Of a DNA stretch of 64,000 nucleotides, positions 9,224 through 21,140 are shown piece by piece. The notes below the pieces were generated by a model, which worked only from the letters and a program-made list of their open reading frames with translations, had not been told where the DNA came from and ran no database searches. This DNA is from Strigops habroptila (taxonomy: Eukaryota > Chordata > Aves > Psittaciformes > Psittacidae). The position numbers were made by a program, and so were the translations under genes. Every line of letters begins with the position of its first letter. The first letter of the stretch is position 1. Location of the stretch: contig NC_044282.2 in NCBI RefSeq assembly GCF_004027225.2, positions 45,972,576-46,036,575 of the forward strand. The letters are read 5' to 3'.

Positions 9224-11640
9224 TTCAATATACTGAATTAGGGCAGGTGCATTATGTAAAGAAAATGAGTGTGTGTATATATGTGCATATATGTATGTAT
9301 CTAATGATTTTAGCTATGCTAGGTGTATTGCACATGTTGCATACACAGTATAGTTCTGTATGTGAATGTGCTAAATATTTTAGAATGTAGACTATGTTCT
9401 TATCTATTGTTTGAGCATTACCAAGTCCCTTCAGAGCTTTCATATAAACAGATCTCTGAAATCAACTTTCTAGTCCATTGTATGAAGGACTTAAGGGCAA
9501 ACCATTAACATAATGTCACACAGGAAACAATTTTAACATAATACATAAGTATGCATGCCAGAAAACAAACTAAAACACACCTCAATGTCTAATTCATTAC
9601 AAACAGCTTTAAGAATGAATAGGTGGAATTTATTAACAGGGAACGTATTCTACTTCCTTCATATGAAAAGATGAATTGGTGTTCCTCACTAGATCACAAG
9701 AGGGCCAGCTGGCAGGCCTTTGGAAATCGCCCTCGTTCTTGGTTTTCTGGCAATTGTTACGGCTTTATAATTACAGTTTTCCAAATTTAATTAGTTCCCC
9801 GTCCCCCAGCTCCGTATGAAGGGCATGGGGATAAGCATTGCACAGAGCAGAAGTGAGCTGACACTACTCATTCATTCTGTGCGTTGCACTCAACGCCTGG
9901 ACTGTCTCATAAGTTCAAATGTTTGCAGCAGTTGGGAGCCAGCATGCATTAAATATACCACGTAGAGAAAAATACATCTTCTTTAATTTTTCTGATAGTG
10001 CTAATTCATTTTTTTCAGAGGTTTTTGAGAGAAATGTTTTGCATTCACCTAAATGTAGGGGAATGCGCTTAAGTAGGAGCTGCGACTTCTGAATGAAGGA
10101 AGGTGCATCTCTCAATACACTGTGAACATTTTTCCATTTATAATTCCTTCGGTTTCTATTTTTACTATCCTAACTAAATATACTGTCTCAGTGGTGCTCT
10201 TTTGTCTCTTTGTATTTTGCATTTTGCAATCACAACACTTCCTAAGCACTTACAGTTCAGTATTTTTTTTCTTGCATTAATACTAAGTGACATTTAAAAT
10301 GTGGCCCACATACATTAACCCCACAGTCTTTTGGCAGCTATTTCACTGACCTCAGTTGGAGTTCTGCCTGAGTAGCAACTATGGGCAGCGCAAATTTATG
10401 TTACTGGGGTTTGACTTCCTCTGCGTTCCCATTGTTCAAATGTTAAATCCAGCCTCTTTCTCAGCATCTACACTGCATGATAGAAAAGCAGCATTTTCCT
10501 TTGCTACTGGCTTAGTCCCAGCATGGGGAAAGATTTCGTGCATCATTATACCAGTAAATCCACCAGCTTGCTACTTCTGCAAAAAATGCCAGCTGTATCA
10601 CAGCACACAGATGCAAGGCACACAAACTCCCATTCAGATCCAGAAATCCTGCCATTCTTTGCTTTGCATTTTACTCTGTAAATGGCTATTCTTTTGGTGC
10701 AAGAGATCCTCTGTGCCTACAGAGGAAGCTGCAAGGTAAACAAACTGGAGCTGAAAATGTGATAATCCAGTAAATAATGTAAAGACATTGAAGATGGCTT
10801 TTATCAGGAGGTTCTAAGTCCTTATCTTCTTAAAATCTTAAGGATTTTACATTGCCTCTTGTTACCGTACATAATTAAGATAAAGTTGCTGCTCTGTGTG
10901 ATACTCTTTTCCAAACGAAATGCCAGTCGTGTACATTGGAAATGAAGAACTTGACATAACACATTTTGACAGACAATCACGGTAGTTAATGAATAGCTAT
11001 CGGTATTTTTTTTATATACAAAATTAATTTTTGTGTAACATCTCAAAAATGTTTTTGGCTACAGCTTGGTTAACCTAATTTATTTTTTTTTTTTTAAATC
11101 TATAAACACAGTTCACATTGGACCAAAAATGGACTTCAGGCTTTCAGTCTGCAGTTAGGCCTAACTTTCAGCATAGGTCTAGAAAAATAAAACTGAATTC
11201 AGTACGACTACTCCCAGGCTTAGAGATTACATGTACATTGTGACCCTGAAGAGTCAGGATTTGAATTTAAGTCCTGTAAACACAGATACGCTTAATTGTA
11301 TTTTCATGTGTAATCTCATGGTACTGCAGCCAAGCACTTGCTAAAGATGCTGAAGTGGGAAGGAACTTTCACTGTATTTTACTAACATTATACAGCTGTT
11401 CATTTGTAAAATTTGTTAAGAATGACTGTTTGGGAGAATGACTTCAGTTACAATTATGAATGTACCTTAGGTAATGATTAAAACTGTCATTTAAGATGCA
11501 TTTTAAGATGCCCTTGTTTTCAGTATGAAATATATTTCAATATGTCACAAATGATGGAATTTTTAAATGATGGTGTCACATAATTAGTGCTAAATATTTC
11601 ACATGTTGCACATTTCAATAAATGTATCTATTTTCTTAAG
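9224..11640 (+). other. RSAD2: Probable RSAD2 3' UTR
   Basis: The 2.4 kb after the stop codon has no recognised coding sequence and leads to AATAAA signals at 11186-11191 and 11617-11622. Using the second gives a 3' UTR similar in length to the human one. AUUUA pentamers occur at 9628, 10136, 10394 and 11078, consistent with a labile cytokine-type message, though such motifs are common in AT-rich DNA. The exact cleavage site is not visible from sequence alone. Confidence 0.55.
11617..11622 (+). terminator. Candidate polyadenylation signal for RSAD2
   Basis: Canonical AATAAA, followed by the T-rich segment 'tattttcttaagtttgtcc'. It is 2.4 kb downstream of the stop codon. A second AATAAA at 11186-11191 could be an alternative, shorter end. 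Confidence 0.5.
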
Positions 11641-12590
11641 TTTGTCCGTATTATTATTATTATAATATAACCCAGAACCATGCTAGCAGAATGTGTGACT
11701 GCATGTACAAGACAGCTGTAATTCTGGGTGCAGTCTGTAGTTAGCATAGGGGGCTGCTTGCACGGTGCCAAGGGCATGTAGGCCGAAAGGGAGAGCAATA
11801 GTGGTGATTCTCCTTGTGATGAGCAGCATTTGTTACAAGCTTGAGTGGACTGGGCTGTGCTGGGAGATGGTTAAAACACCTTGTGCTGTTCAGATGACAG
11901 GCGTTACAAAAGACACAACTATCCATAAATATCTGAAGAGAAAAATAGATGATCTTCTGCTATGGCAAATAAGAGAGAAAGGCTAGTCAGTTTAGCGGAG
12001 CAGACATTCAAGCTCATCAGTCTCCAGGCTGCAGTATCAACTCTAGTAGTAGGCAACTTGAAATTGAGCTTTTCACGGTAATTGGTTGTGTGTGATGGGA
12101 GGCTTAGCTTTTTATTCCTCCTTGCTTTGCCATCTTTTTCCCTGGGTCTTGTAGTGGAGCGGAGGTATGCAGGAGCAGAGCTGCAGTCAGATGTTCTATG
12201 CCTTCCGTGACCCCCCGACCTCCACAAGGTGCTCACGGGAGGCTGCTGTGTGCTGTCACCCCTGCGACAGGTCGGGCAAGGGCGTAAACCAACCAGACAG
12301 GTCCTTACTCATCTCCCCAGGCCGGGGTTCTTCCTTTTGTGTCACAGTGTGTTACAGAAGTAAGCCGGTCGTTACTCCATACATCAACCAACAACGGGAA
12401 AGCAGCTGGTTCTGCTGAGCACTGCTTGCAAAACAGCCATGCCCATCACGGTTTCCTTACGTTTCCCCCTTCCTTTCCCTACCAGTGAGGCAAACCCTTC
12501 TCCTCTCCTTTGTACAGTCAGTCTCTCATTGTTTCTCTCCCGCTGCTGAAAGACCTGCTGGGCCGGGGGGCGTCACACTAGGGCAACCCG
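11641..12590. other. Intergenic segment between RSAD2 and the second CpG island
   Basis: About 950 bases between the likely end of RSAD2 and the start of the CpG island. Only short open frames without family resemblance are present, and no repeat was recognised. Confidence 0.5.
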
Positions 12591-12759
12591 AGATGCGAGT
12601 CCTTGGAATAAATCCAAACAACACGAGAAAACCGGCGGCGCGGCGCGGCTCGGCACGCCCAGGGAGACCGCTGCTGCTCGGAACACTCAGAGAACACGCC
12701 TGGCGCTGCCAAGCGGGAAATCCCGGGATCCCCGTGCCCGCCGGGCCGGGAAGCGCCGC

Positions 12760-12760
<1 letters not shown>

Positions 12761-12797
<37 letters not shown>
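12761..12797 (+). repeat. (CCG)n trinucleotide repeat
   Basis: About twelve uninterrupted CCG/CGC units in the CpG island. If the RNF144A leader starts upstream of it, this would be a 5' UTR CCG repeat, a class known to be length-unstable. Confidence 0.9.
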
Positions 12798-12798
<1 letters not shown>

Positions 12799-13000
12799 GG
12801 GGGTGCCGCAGTGCCTGGAGCGGCGGAGCGGGGCGGCCGCTTCAAAGCGGGCGGCGGCGGCGCGGCGGTTAATGGCGCCCGCCCAGCTGCGGGCGCGCCC
12901 GCCCCCGCCCGCCCTCACCACACCCCCTGCGCCCCCTCTGCAGAAAAGCCCGGGAGTGGCGCCCGCCGCGCACACTGCGGCCCCGCGGCGGGGGCACACC

Positions 13001-13021
13001 ATGCGTGGGGCGGCGGGATAG
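13001..13021 (+). other. Possible short upstream ORF in the candidate RNF144A leader
   Basis: An ATG in context cacaccATGc opens six codons (MRGAAG) closed by TAG, 60 bases before the candidate donor at 13081. It matters only if this part is transcribed as RNF144A 5' UTR, which is not shown. Confidence 0.3.
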
Positions 13022-13499
13022 CGCGGGGCGTCGCGCACCTTCCGCGGGCCGCCCCGCGCCGGCTGGGGCTGCAGCCGCAGGGTAAGGCGACCTGGGCAAT
13101 GAGCGGGCGGTGAGGGGGAGCCGGGCGTGGCGGGAGGGCTGCGGCCGGGAGGTGGGGGCACCTCCGCCCGCCCCGCTGAGCCCCGGGGGGTGGCGGTGTC
13201 CCCGCAGCGGCAGTGGAGCAGCCGAATCCCCTTACGTAAAGGGCTCTGCCTGCCGCTTGCCGCACAGACGCCCGTCGGCGGGCTGCGGGCCTCCCCCGAG
13301 GGGTGCTGTGAGGGCAGAAACAGCGCGGTTCCCGCTCTGCCGTGCCCCTTTGCCGGCGAGGTGGCGCTTCCATGTGGGGCGGGGGTGCCGGTTTTGGTAG
13401 CGATACCTGGGCGGGAGCGGTGCTGCCGGCGGTGCGGCTTGCAGCGGGTGTTGCTGGGCACGCAGTGAAAGCGGTCGCTTGGGCTCGCGTGTTTTCTGC

Positions 13500-16400
13500 G
13501 CTGGGATTGCCATAAATGAGCTAAAGCCTCGTCAGACGGTCCAGTGCCTTGGAATGCAATAGCCGCGCTTGGAGGGGGTGAAGATAAAGGAGTGTGTGGA
13601 TTGACATCTACAGTCGCTGTGCTCAGACACAAGTGAAGTGTGCAGTTTGAGGATAAACTGGTTCGCTTTGGTTGCAGGGGTGGAAAAAGTAGGAGTAGGA
13701 CGCGTTTAGGGTTTTTTGTTGGTTTTTTTTTTTTTTTTATGCTTGTATTTTTTCTTCCTTCACTGCACTGAAGAGATGCTACCGTTTACTTTTTTGATGT
13801 GTTGGAAAAAAGCATATGTATGATAATAAGGTGGTTCCCCTACTCCCTGTATCTCCAGTGTCCTTTTAAACCAAGGGTATCTTGTCCCTGAAAAATCGAG
13901 CCCTAGGATCTCCTTGTTTTTGTTGCTTCTATAGAGCTGGAGTAGGGAATGTCAATGGGGCAGGCTGGTGGAATAAGACAGAAGCCATTTGAGTTTCCAC
14001 TCTGTCCTTGGAAATACTGTCATTTCTGCCCTGGAACATTATTCTGTGTTCTACAATAAGCGTGAATAATGATTTATATAGAGATCCATTTGTTTATATT
14101 GTTCCCCGTGTAGCCAAAAAACTGTTTGCATTGTGAAATGGATTGCTTCATTTTACATCAGCTTATCGGTGCTGACCCAGGAGCAGCCACAGCTGAAGTC
14201 AGTGTTCTTGGGCAGAGTACTACTGGAGAGATTACGTTGGTACTGTAAACTCCTGGTTGCTGGCCTTTTGTTTGCTTGTGCGTGGTCCTCTTGCAGACAT
14301 GAGATGTAGAGAAGGGATGGGGGGGTAGAAGGGGCTATGGATATGTGCTGTGCTGAGGGGCAGGTTTGTGCGTTTAAAGCAGCTGTTCAGTTTATGCTTA
14401 GATGGGACTTTTCAGTGTGGGAGAATTTAAATTGCTGCATCCTGGTAATGCCAGGGCAAAATTACCTGACTTGAAGTTCATTAAATACCTGACTGAAGCA
14501 AGATCAAGTGAGAAAAGAGTGATGGTCATGGTGAAATCTCAGTGTTTGCTTAGGAGCTACTTGAAAAAGACAGGATTTCCCCTGGTCCCAATGAAGTTTT
14601 ATTCCTCTACCCCTCTTTTCATTGGCCATCGTGTCTCATTACCCTCTTGTGCCAGTCTGTCTATTATAAGGGGGAGAAACCATCTGTGACTGAAAGAGTA
14701 GTACAATGACGGATGTTTCAATCTGATAAAACTACTCTGAATGTGCCATGCTTTAGATAAAACAAAGGGTTGATTTCCCCTCCTTTCCAAATCGCCCTTG
14801 TTCCTATTCTGGGAGCTGCTAGATCAGATCACGTGTTTTTCATCTGCAAACAGTTATTGTGTATTTTTGCTCTTGAAGCACAGTTGTATAAATTACCTTC
14901 ACTTAAAACCTGGACTTTGCATATTTCAGTATTTTAAGGCAATAATTTCTGTAATAATAATAAAAAAACAACCTATATATTTGCTTAACTGCTTTTGTTT
15001 CTAACTTTTTTCAGTACTACATTCCAAGTCTCTGTCATGCTTTCTGTGGTTTTTTTTTTTTTTTTTATAACTTCTTACAACTTTCCTTTCAGTTAAGCCA
15101 ACAGACAAGGCTACTGTCTTAACCATGAGTTTTGGCTGCAGTGCCACACTGGTGGTATGAATGGCTTCAGTGTATCTGCTGTATTTACAAGAATGCTCTC
15201 ATAGGCTGGCAGAAGACTGTTGTTTGCCCTCCTGGTTCTGATTCAGGGTAAAATAACAACTCTGATCGTCCCACAGCTTGGTCTGTGGACATAGACCCTT
15301 TCCCTCCTAGAGACCTGATGTAGCAGGGGAATTGGAACCTGTTATATTTACCACCATGTTTCCTGTGGAGTAGTATTAATAGTTGGGCAGTTGAGTTAGC
15401 AGTTTATGGTTTGATTAGGAGATTTGCTTTTCAGTGTATTCCTATTTGTATCTTGAGTTACAAAAAGGAAATGGAAAACAATAAAAAAACAGCCTACCAC
15501 TCAGTTTGAATGGTTTGGCAGTTCTGCTGTGTCTAACTTAGATCAGCTGTTCTTTTTATAAGACAGGATCCTTTTCTATTTTGCTTTGCAGAAATGAGCT
15601 CGTAATATTAATTTTCCCATGACCTTTTGAAGGAGATCAGACAAAAAGATCATAATGATAATTTCTATTTTTCACTTCTCATAGCTGGGAGGAGCTGTTG
15701 AAAATACATTTGTTCCTTTGGCTGCCTGCTGCAAAGTGATGGGGTTGATTTTTCTATTTCATAATCAGATCAGAAGTGCTTACAGTTCTGTGTATGCAGG
15801 CAGTGAATACTGAAGCTGGCAGTGCTAGTACGAAATGGGTTTTCAAAGAGCTTGATTGTTTGCTGATGGTGCCATTTATGGTGGTGACACCAGCGGTGTC
15901 CCTTCTTAGAGGCTGAAGGAAAACGAGGAACAGAGAAAGTGAACCAATGTGTCTGGTAGTTTTATTTACTGTGAAGGAAGTATTCTCATCAGACGATTCT
16001 AGTCTTGGAAAGATGATGTTATTTCCCTCTTGTAGCATTGTTTTCATCTTTTTATTCAAAGAATAGCAAGTGAGTGGTGGCTATTGCATTACAGTACTTT
16101 GCTGTTATCCTCCAGGTATCACTACGGCAGTTCACAACTACATCCTGTTCGTTTAATAGAAATGACTTATGATCGAAGAAATGGACTTAAGTTTATTTAA
16201 TATAAGCTTTTCTACTGTGTGATAGCCAAAGGATCATCTGAAATACTTGCAAGTAAAGGTGAGTCTTGCCAGGTTGTATGAAAAATAACAGATGCTAACT
16301 TTCTAAGTTAAACTAAGTTTCCAGCATAACTTATTTTTTACTACATACAAATGCTCAACTTGGTTTGCACTGGTCACTGCTTTGCTTGTGAACAGCAAGG

Positions 16401-17313
16401 TTCCAAAGCTTTGGAGTCTTTATACTCTTGCACTTGGAAATTTTACTGTCTGTTTTGTTTCTGGAGTATTGGGGTTATTTCCTGTTATCGTAAAACTCCA
16501 CTCAGAACTACAGTCTGTGAAAACTATCACTGTCGTTCTTGGAAGAAGTTCTGGCTGACCTGCCTTCATCCCAGCTCCAGCCTCTAGTAAATAGATCATA
16601 TGCAGCATAAGAATTGGGTAATAGCTGCAACTGTCGTACACATCCAGCCCTTGTGGAGGACTCCTATAGTAAGTTAGTGAGGAATATGAAGATGAACTTA
16701 GGAAAATATATTAAGGCAACAATCTATTATTGGCCCACCGTAATCTGTTACATGATCAGCTTCTGCCTATGCTTATTATTATGCTATTGCTGTTTACCAG
16801 ACATTCTGATTCATTTTTATTGCCAGTTAGGATCCATACAGAGGAGACCATGTGTGGATTTCTTCATCTTGCAGATATTAATCTCCTTTATGTGTAGTTA
16901 TATATATGTGTATATATATTAAACATATTTTATATATAATATTTTCTAGTTTATATATTTCATATATATATTAAAAATATCTTTTTACCCTCGAATTTCT
17001 CTGTAAGCAATGTCTGCTGGGGGCAGATGCAGCAGAATTGTCAAAAGTGATCACATGCTGTCCCACCCATACTGGCTTTCCTGAAGCACTTGTTATTATG
17101 ACTTCTAGTGTCTGTCTTTTCTCAGCACATTGCCCTTGAGCATCCTTTCCAGGTTTGGGTATGTTGATAATGAAGCTTTAATTTTGTCAAGCAGTGCAGA
17201 CTCTGAGGAGCCTCCTGCTGTTTCAGGTAGTTTGTATTCACAAGCTCTGGCAGACCTGTGCAGCCTGTTCCTGGTAAGGTGGCAGAAGTTTCGAGGAAGC
17301 CAGGTTATCACTG
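13500..17313. other. AT-rich intronic stretch without recognised genes
   Basis: Contains poly-T runs at 13723-13738 and 15050-15066 and a TA-rich block at 16897-16982. No coding sequence or interspersed repeat was recognised. Confidence 0.6.
16897..16982. repeat. TA-rich low-complexity block
   Basis: Alternating TATATA/TGTGTA and AATAT runs over about 85 bases. The run is self-complementary in places and could extrude or stall, but it is common intronic low complexity. Confidence 0.75.
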
Positions 17314-17461
17314 ATCATAGAGTCGCAGAATGGTTTGGGTTGGGAAAGATCTTCAAAGATCATCTAGTCCAACCCCCCTGCCATGGACAAGGACATCTTT
17401 CAGTAGATCAGGTTTTTCTCAAAGCCCCATCCAACCTGACCTTGAGCACTTCCAGTAGCAG
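17314..17461 (-). mobile_element. CR1 LINE 3' fragment, antisense
   Basis: Begins 'catagagtcgcagaatggtttgggttggg' and continues 'gatcatctagtccaacccccctgccatgg', the standard CR1 3' region in reverse. About 150 bases survive. It is followed immediately by a CR1 tail in the opposite orientation. Confidence 0.85.
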
Positions 17462-17462
17462 A

Positions 17463-17511
17463 GGGGTTGGAATAGATGATCTTTAAAGGTCCCCTTCCAA
17501 ACCATTCTGGT
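17463..17511 (+). mobile_element. CR1 LINE 3' tail, sense, inverted to its neighbour
   Basis: Reads 'ggggttggaatagatgatc' and continues to 'ccttccaaaccattctgg', the last ~50 bases of a CR1 in + orientation. Its reverse complement matches 17326-17376 with few differences. Confidence 0.8.
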
Positions 17512-18160
17512 GAATTCCCAACTGTTTTCAGTCAGGGCTGTCTGCCCACAGTGGCTATGCAGGGTAGCTGCGTAAGGGTGGTGTTGGTGAGCAGAACCTG
17601 CTTCCTGCCCAAATACCTCTTTGTTGGGGCTTTAGACAATGTTTGTGTCCTCTTAGGAGGAAAATGCGTGTTGTTTAACTCTGATTTTCTTTCTGTTGCT
17701 ACTCTATACCTGTATTAAGAAATACATCCATCCAGATGGAATGAGGGCAATGCTCTGTGACTTGTGTGGTCAGGCTTATGTCTTCAGTGCAGTCTTGTAA
17801 TAGTGCAAATTCAAGCTATCAGCAGTCAGTGTATATATATTTTTAGCTTGTTTTTCTGAGAAAATAGATTCTGTGCAGCTTGCTGTGAATGTCTGCCTTT
17901 TGCTCTTAGAAACTTTTAAAACTCTTGACCAATTCCAGTTGCATTTGTGAGTGGGGTAGAAGCTTATTCCAGTAAACCTACAAGTTTTCTGGCAGCAGGC
18001 AGCCTAGGCAGATGGAAAGATGCCTGCTGAAGGAGAGATTGCAGTCTGAAGTTTTCCTACAACTTTTACACACATTCCTAGGAAACTGGATTTTACTGGC
18101 TCTGTTGCTTATGAATCAGCTTATATTGTATTCTTATTTTTTGACCCTGTTTCAAATTCA

Positions 18161-21140
18161 TAGAATCATAGAATCGTAAGGGTTGGAAAGGACCTTTAGA
18201 TCATCTAGTTCCAACCCCCCTGCCATGGGCAGGGACACCTTGCCCTAAACCACGTGGCTCAAGGCTCTGTCCAACCTGGCCTTGAACACCGCCAGGGATG
18301 GAGCATCCACAACCTCCCTGGGCAACCCATTCCAGTGCTTCACCACCCTCACTGTAAAGAACTTCTTCCTTATATCTAGTCTAAACTTCCCCTGTTTAAG
18401 TTTGAAGCCATTACCCCTTGTCCTACCACTACAGTCCCTAAGGAAGAGTCCTTCCCCAGCATCCTTATAGACCCCCTTCAGATACTGGAAGGCTGCTGTG
18501 AGGTCTCCACGCAGCCTTCTCTTCTCCAGGCTGAACAGCCCCAGCTCTCTCAGCCTGTCTTCATATGGGAGGTGCTCCAGCCCTCTTATCCTCATGGCCC
18601 TCCTCTGGACTCGCTCCAACAGCTCCATGTCCTTTTTGTGTTGAGGACACCAGAACTGTATGCAGTACTCCAAGTGAGGTTTCACAAGAGCAGAGTAGAG
18701 AGGCAGGATCACCTCCTTCGACCTGCTGGTCACACTTCTTTTGATGCAGCCCAGGATACGGTTGGCTTTCTGGGCTGCAAGCGCACACTGAAGCCGGCTC
18801 ATGTTAAGCTTCTCGTCAACCAGCACCCCCAAGTCCTTCTCTGCAGGGCTGCTCTGAATCTCTTCTCTGCCCAGCCTGTAGCAGTGCCTGGGATTGCCCC
18901 TACCCAGGTGTAGGACCTCACAAGTGTGTCAAGGTCCCTCTGGATGGCATCCCTTCCCTCCAGCGTATCAACCGAACCGCACAGCTTGGTGTCGTCTGCA
19001 AACTTGCTGAGGGCGCACTCAATCCCACTGTCCACGTCGCCGACAAAGATGTTGAACAGGACCGGTCCCAACACCGATCCCTGAGGGACACCACTCGTTA
19101 CAGGTTTCCAACTGGACATCGAGCCATTTACCACAACTCTTTGCATGCGGCCGTCGAGCCAGTTTTTTATCCACCGAGTGGTCCATCTATCAAATTGATG
19201 TCTCTCCAATTTAGAGTCAAGGATGTTGTGCGGGACAGTGTCGAACGCTTTGCACAAGTCCAGGTAGATGACATCAACTGCTCTGCTGCTGTCCATCAGT
19301 TCCGTGGCTCCATCATAGAAGGCCACCAAACTGGTCAGGCAGGATTTCCCCTTAGTGAAGCCATGTTGGCTGTCACCAACCACCTCCTTGTTTTTCATGT
19401 GCCTTAGCATGTTTTCCAGGAGAAACTGTTCCAAGATTTTGCCAGGCACAGAGGTGAGGCTGACTGGTCTGTAGTTTCCCAGGTCTTCCACCTTCCCCTT
19501 CTTGAAAATGGGGGTTATATTGCCTTTCTTCCAGTCATCGGGAACTTCACCTGACTGCCAGGATTTTTCGAATATGATGGACAGTGGCTTAGCAACTTCA
19601 TTCGCCAGCTCTTTCAGGACCCGTGGATGGATTTCATCAGGTCCCATGGACTTGTGCACATTCAGGTTCTTAAGATGGTCTCGAACCTGATCCTCTCCTA
19701 CAGTGGGCCTAAGGTCTTCATTCTCACAGTCCCTGCATTTGCTTTCCAAGACTTGGGTTGTGTGGTCAGAGCATTTGCTGGTGAAGACTGAGGCAAAGAA
19801 GTCATTAAGAACCTCAGCCTTCTCCAAATCCATGGTAGCCAGTTCTCCTGATAGCTTGTGGAGAGGGCCTACATTGTCCCTAGTCTGTCTTTTATTTGCT
19901 ACGTATCTATAGAATCCTTTCCTGTTATCTTTTACATCCCTTGCCAAACTTAATTCTAGCTGGGCCTTATCTTTCCTAACCTGGTCCCTAGCTTCTCGGG
20001 CAATGCTCCTATCTTCTTCCCAGGCCGCCTGTCCTTGCTTCCACCTTCTATAAGCTTCTTTTTTCCCTCTAAGTTTCCTCAGCAGCTCCTTGTCCATCCA
20101 TGGAGGTCTCCTGGCCCTCCTGCTGCACTTTCTTCTAGTCGGGATGCAACACTCTTGAGCACGTAGCAGGTTATCCTTGAATACTGACCAGCAGTCTTGG
20201 GCCCCCCTGCCCTCTAGGACTGTATCCCATGAAACCTTACTAAGGAGGTTCCTGAAGAGGCCAAAGTCTGCTTTCTTGAAGTCCAGGGCAGTGAGCTTGC
20301 TGCACGCTCTTCTCACCGTCCTGAGGATCTCAAACTCAACCATCTCGTGATCACTAGAGCCAAGGCTGCCCTGGAGCATCACATTTCCAACCAGTCCGTC
20401 CCTGTTGGTGGGCACAAGGTCCAGCATGGCACCTCTCCTTGTCGGCTCCTCTACTGCTTGAAAGAGGAAGTTGTCTTCCACACAATCGAGGAACCTCCTG
20501 GATTGCTCGTGCCGGGCCGTACCATCCCTCCAACAGATGTCAGGATAGTTGAAGTCCCCCATGAGGACCAGGGCCTGCGAGCGTGAGGCTGCTCCTATCT
20601 GTCTATAGAGCACTTCATCCACAGAGTCCTCTTGATCAGGCGGCCTGTAACAGATCCCCACCGTAACGTCCCCCGTTGCTGTTTTCCCTTTGATCCTGAC
20701 CCACAAACACTCTGTTACCTCATCACCTGTCCCCAGACAGAGTTCCATACTCTCTAGCCTATCACTGACATAGATAGCAACACCCCCTCCCCATCTGCCT
20801 GGCCTGTCTTTTGTAAACAGCCTGTAACCTTCCATTCCGACACTCCAGTCACAGGAGCCATCCCACCATGTTTCTGTGATACCAGTGACATCATATTCCC
20901 GTAGCCTTGCACACATCTCTAATTCCTCTTGCTTGCTCCCCATACTACGGGCGTTTGTATAGAGGCACTTTAGCCGAGCTCCAAATGCAGCCGACTCTAT
21001 GGCTGGGGCAGCTGGAACATCTCTACATCACTCCAAGCACTTATTACAGGTGCTGGCAACTGACCAGGAATGTTGGGATGGATCAGTGCTCCCCTCCCCC
21101 AACACATCTAGTTTAAAGCTTTCCTGGCCAGCCTGGCAAG
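18161..21140 (-). mobile_element. Large CR1 LINE, 5'-truncated, antisense
   Basis: The 3' terminal octamers lie at 18161-18175 and the body runs about 3 kb to near 21140 (5' edge approximate). It contains most of ORF2, with the AP-type endonuclease and the reverse transcriptase, but no ORF1, so it is truncated relative to a ~4.5-kb full-length CR1. A 46-base deletion near 18919, judged against the copy at 42187, shifts the reading frame after the RT catalytic core; a further 3-base in-frame loss lies near 18594. It lies in the inferred RNF144A intron, antisense. Confidence 0.95.
18799..20943 (-). pseudogene. CR1 ORF2 (endonuclease-reverse transcriptase), frameshifted
   Basis: A 714-codon open frame. 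The endonuclease shows TETWWD (Glu24), GDFN (129-132) and SSDHEMVEF. The same frame continues upstream of this ATG with [10 protein letters not shown], the true start of the endonuclease domain, so the ATG is internal. The RT shows [13 protein letters not shown], the YRPVSL block, [27 protein letters not shown] and the catalytic FADD at 648-651. After residue 676 (LVR) the frame is lost to the 46-base deletion and the last ~38 residues are out-of-frame sequence. The proper C-terminal part resumes in another frame at 18245-18832. It can bind no full-length product, so the copy is dead, but it is young enough to keep all catalytic motifs upstream of the break. Confidence 0.93.

Larger units (their letters stand above)
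12590..13480 (+). promoter_or_regulatory. RNF144A: CpG island, probable RNF144A promoter and non-coding exon 1
   Basis: A very GC-rich, CpG-dense block that stands alone in AT-rich DNA, about 1 kb downstream of the likely RSAD2 end. RNF144A is the next gene in vertebrate synteny and its first coding exon (57178) has only an 11-base leader after its acceptor, so at least one non-coding 5' exon must lie upstream. A good donor (CAGG/GTAAGG, exon end at 13081) lies inside the island; another possible donor is GCG/GTGAGG near 13110. Assignment to RNF144A is inference; a bidirectional or lncRNA promoter cannot be excluded. Confidence 0.6.

Noticed and set aside
10356-10739. 127-codon frame downstream of RSAD2
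   Set aside because: No family resemblance, and it lies in the likely 3' UTR. Cys-rich composition looks random.
12526-13632. 368-codon minus-strand open frame
   Set aside because: It spans the CpG island and is open only because GC-rich DNA has few stops. The protein is low-complexity (Arg, Ala, Pro, Gly) with a poly-Arg run from the CCG repeat and no domain.
18245-18832. 195-codon minus-strand frame as an independent gene
   Set aside because: It is the C-terminal part of CR1 ORF2, separated from the rest by the 46-base deletion.
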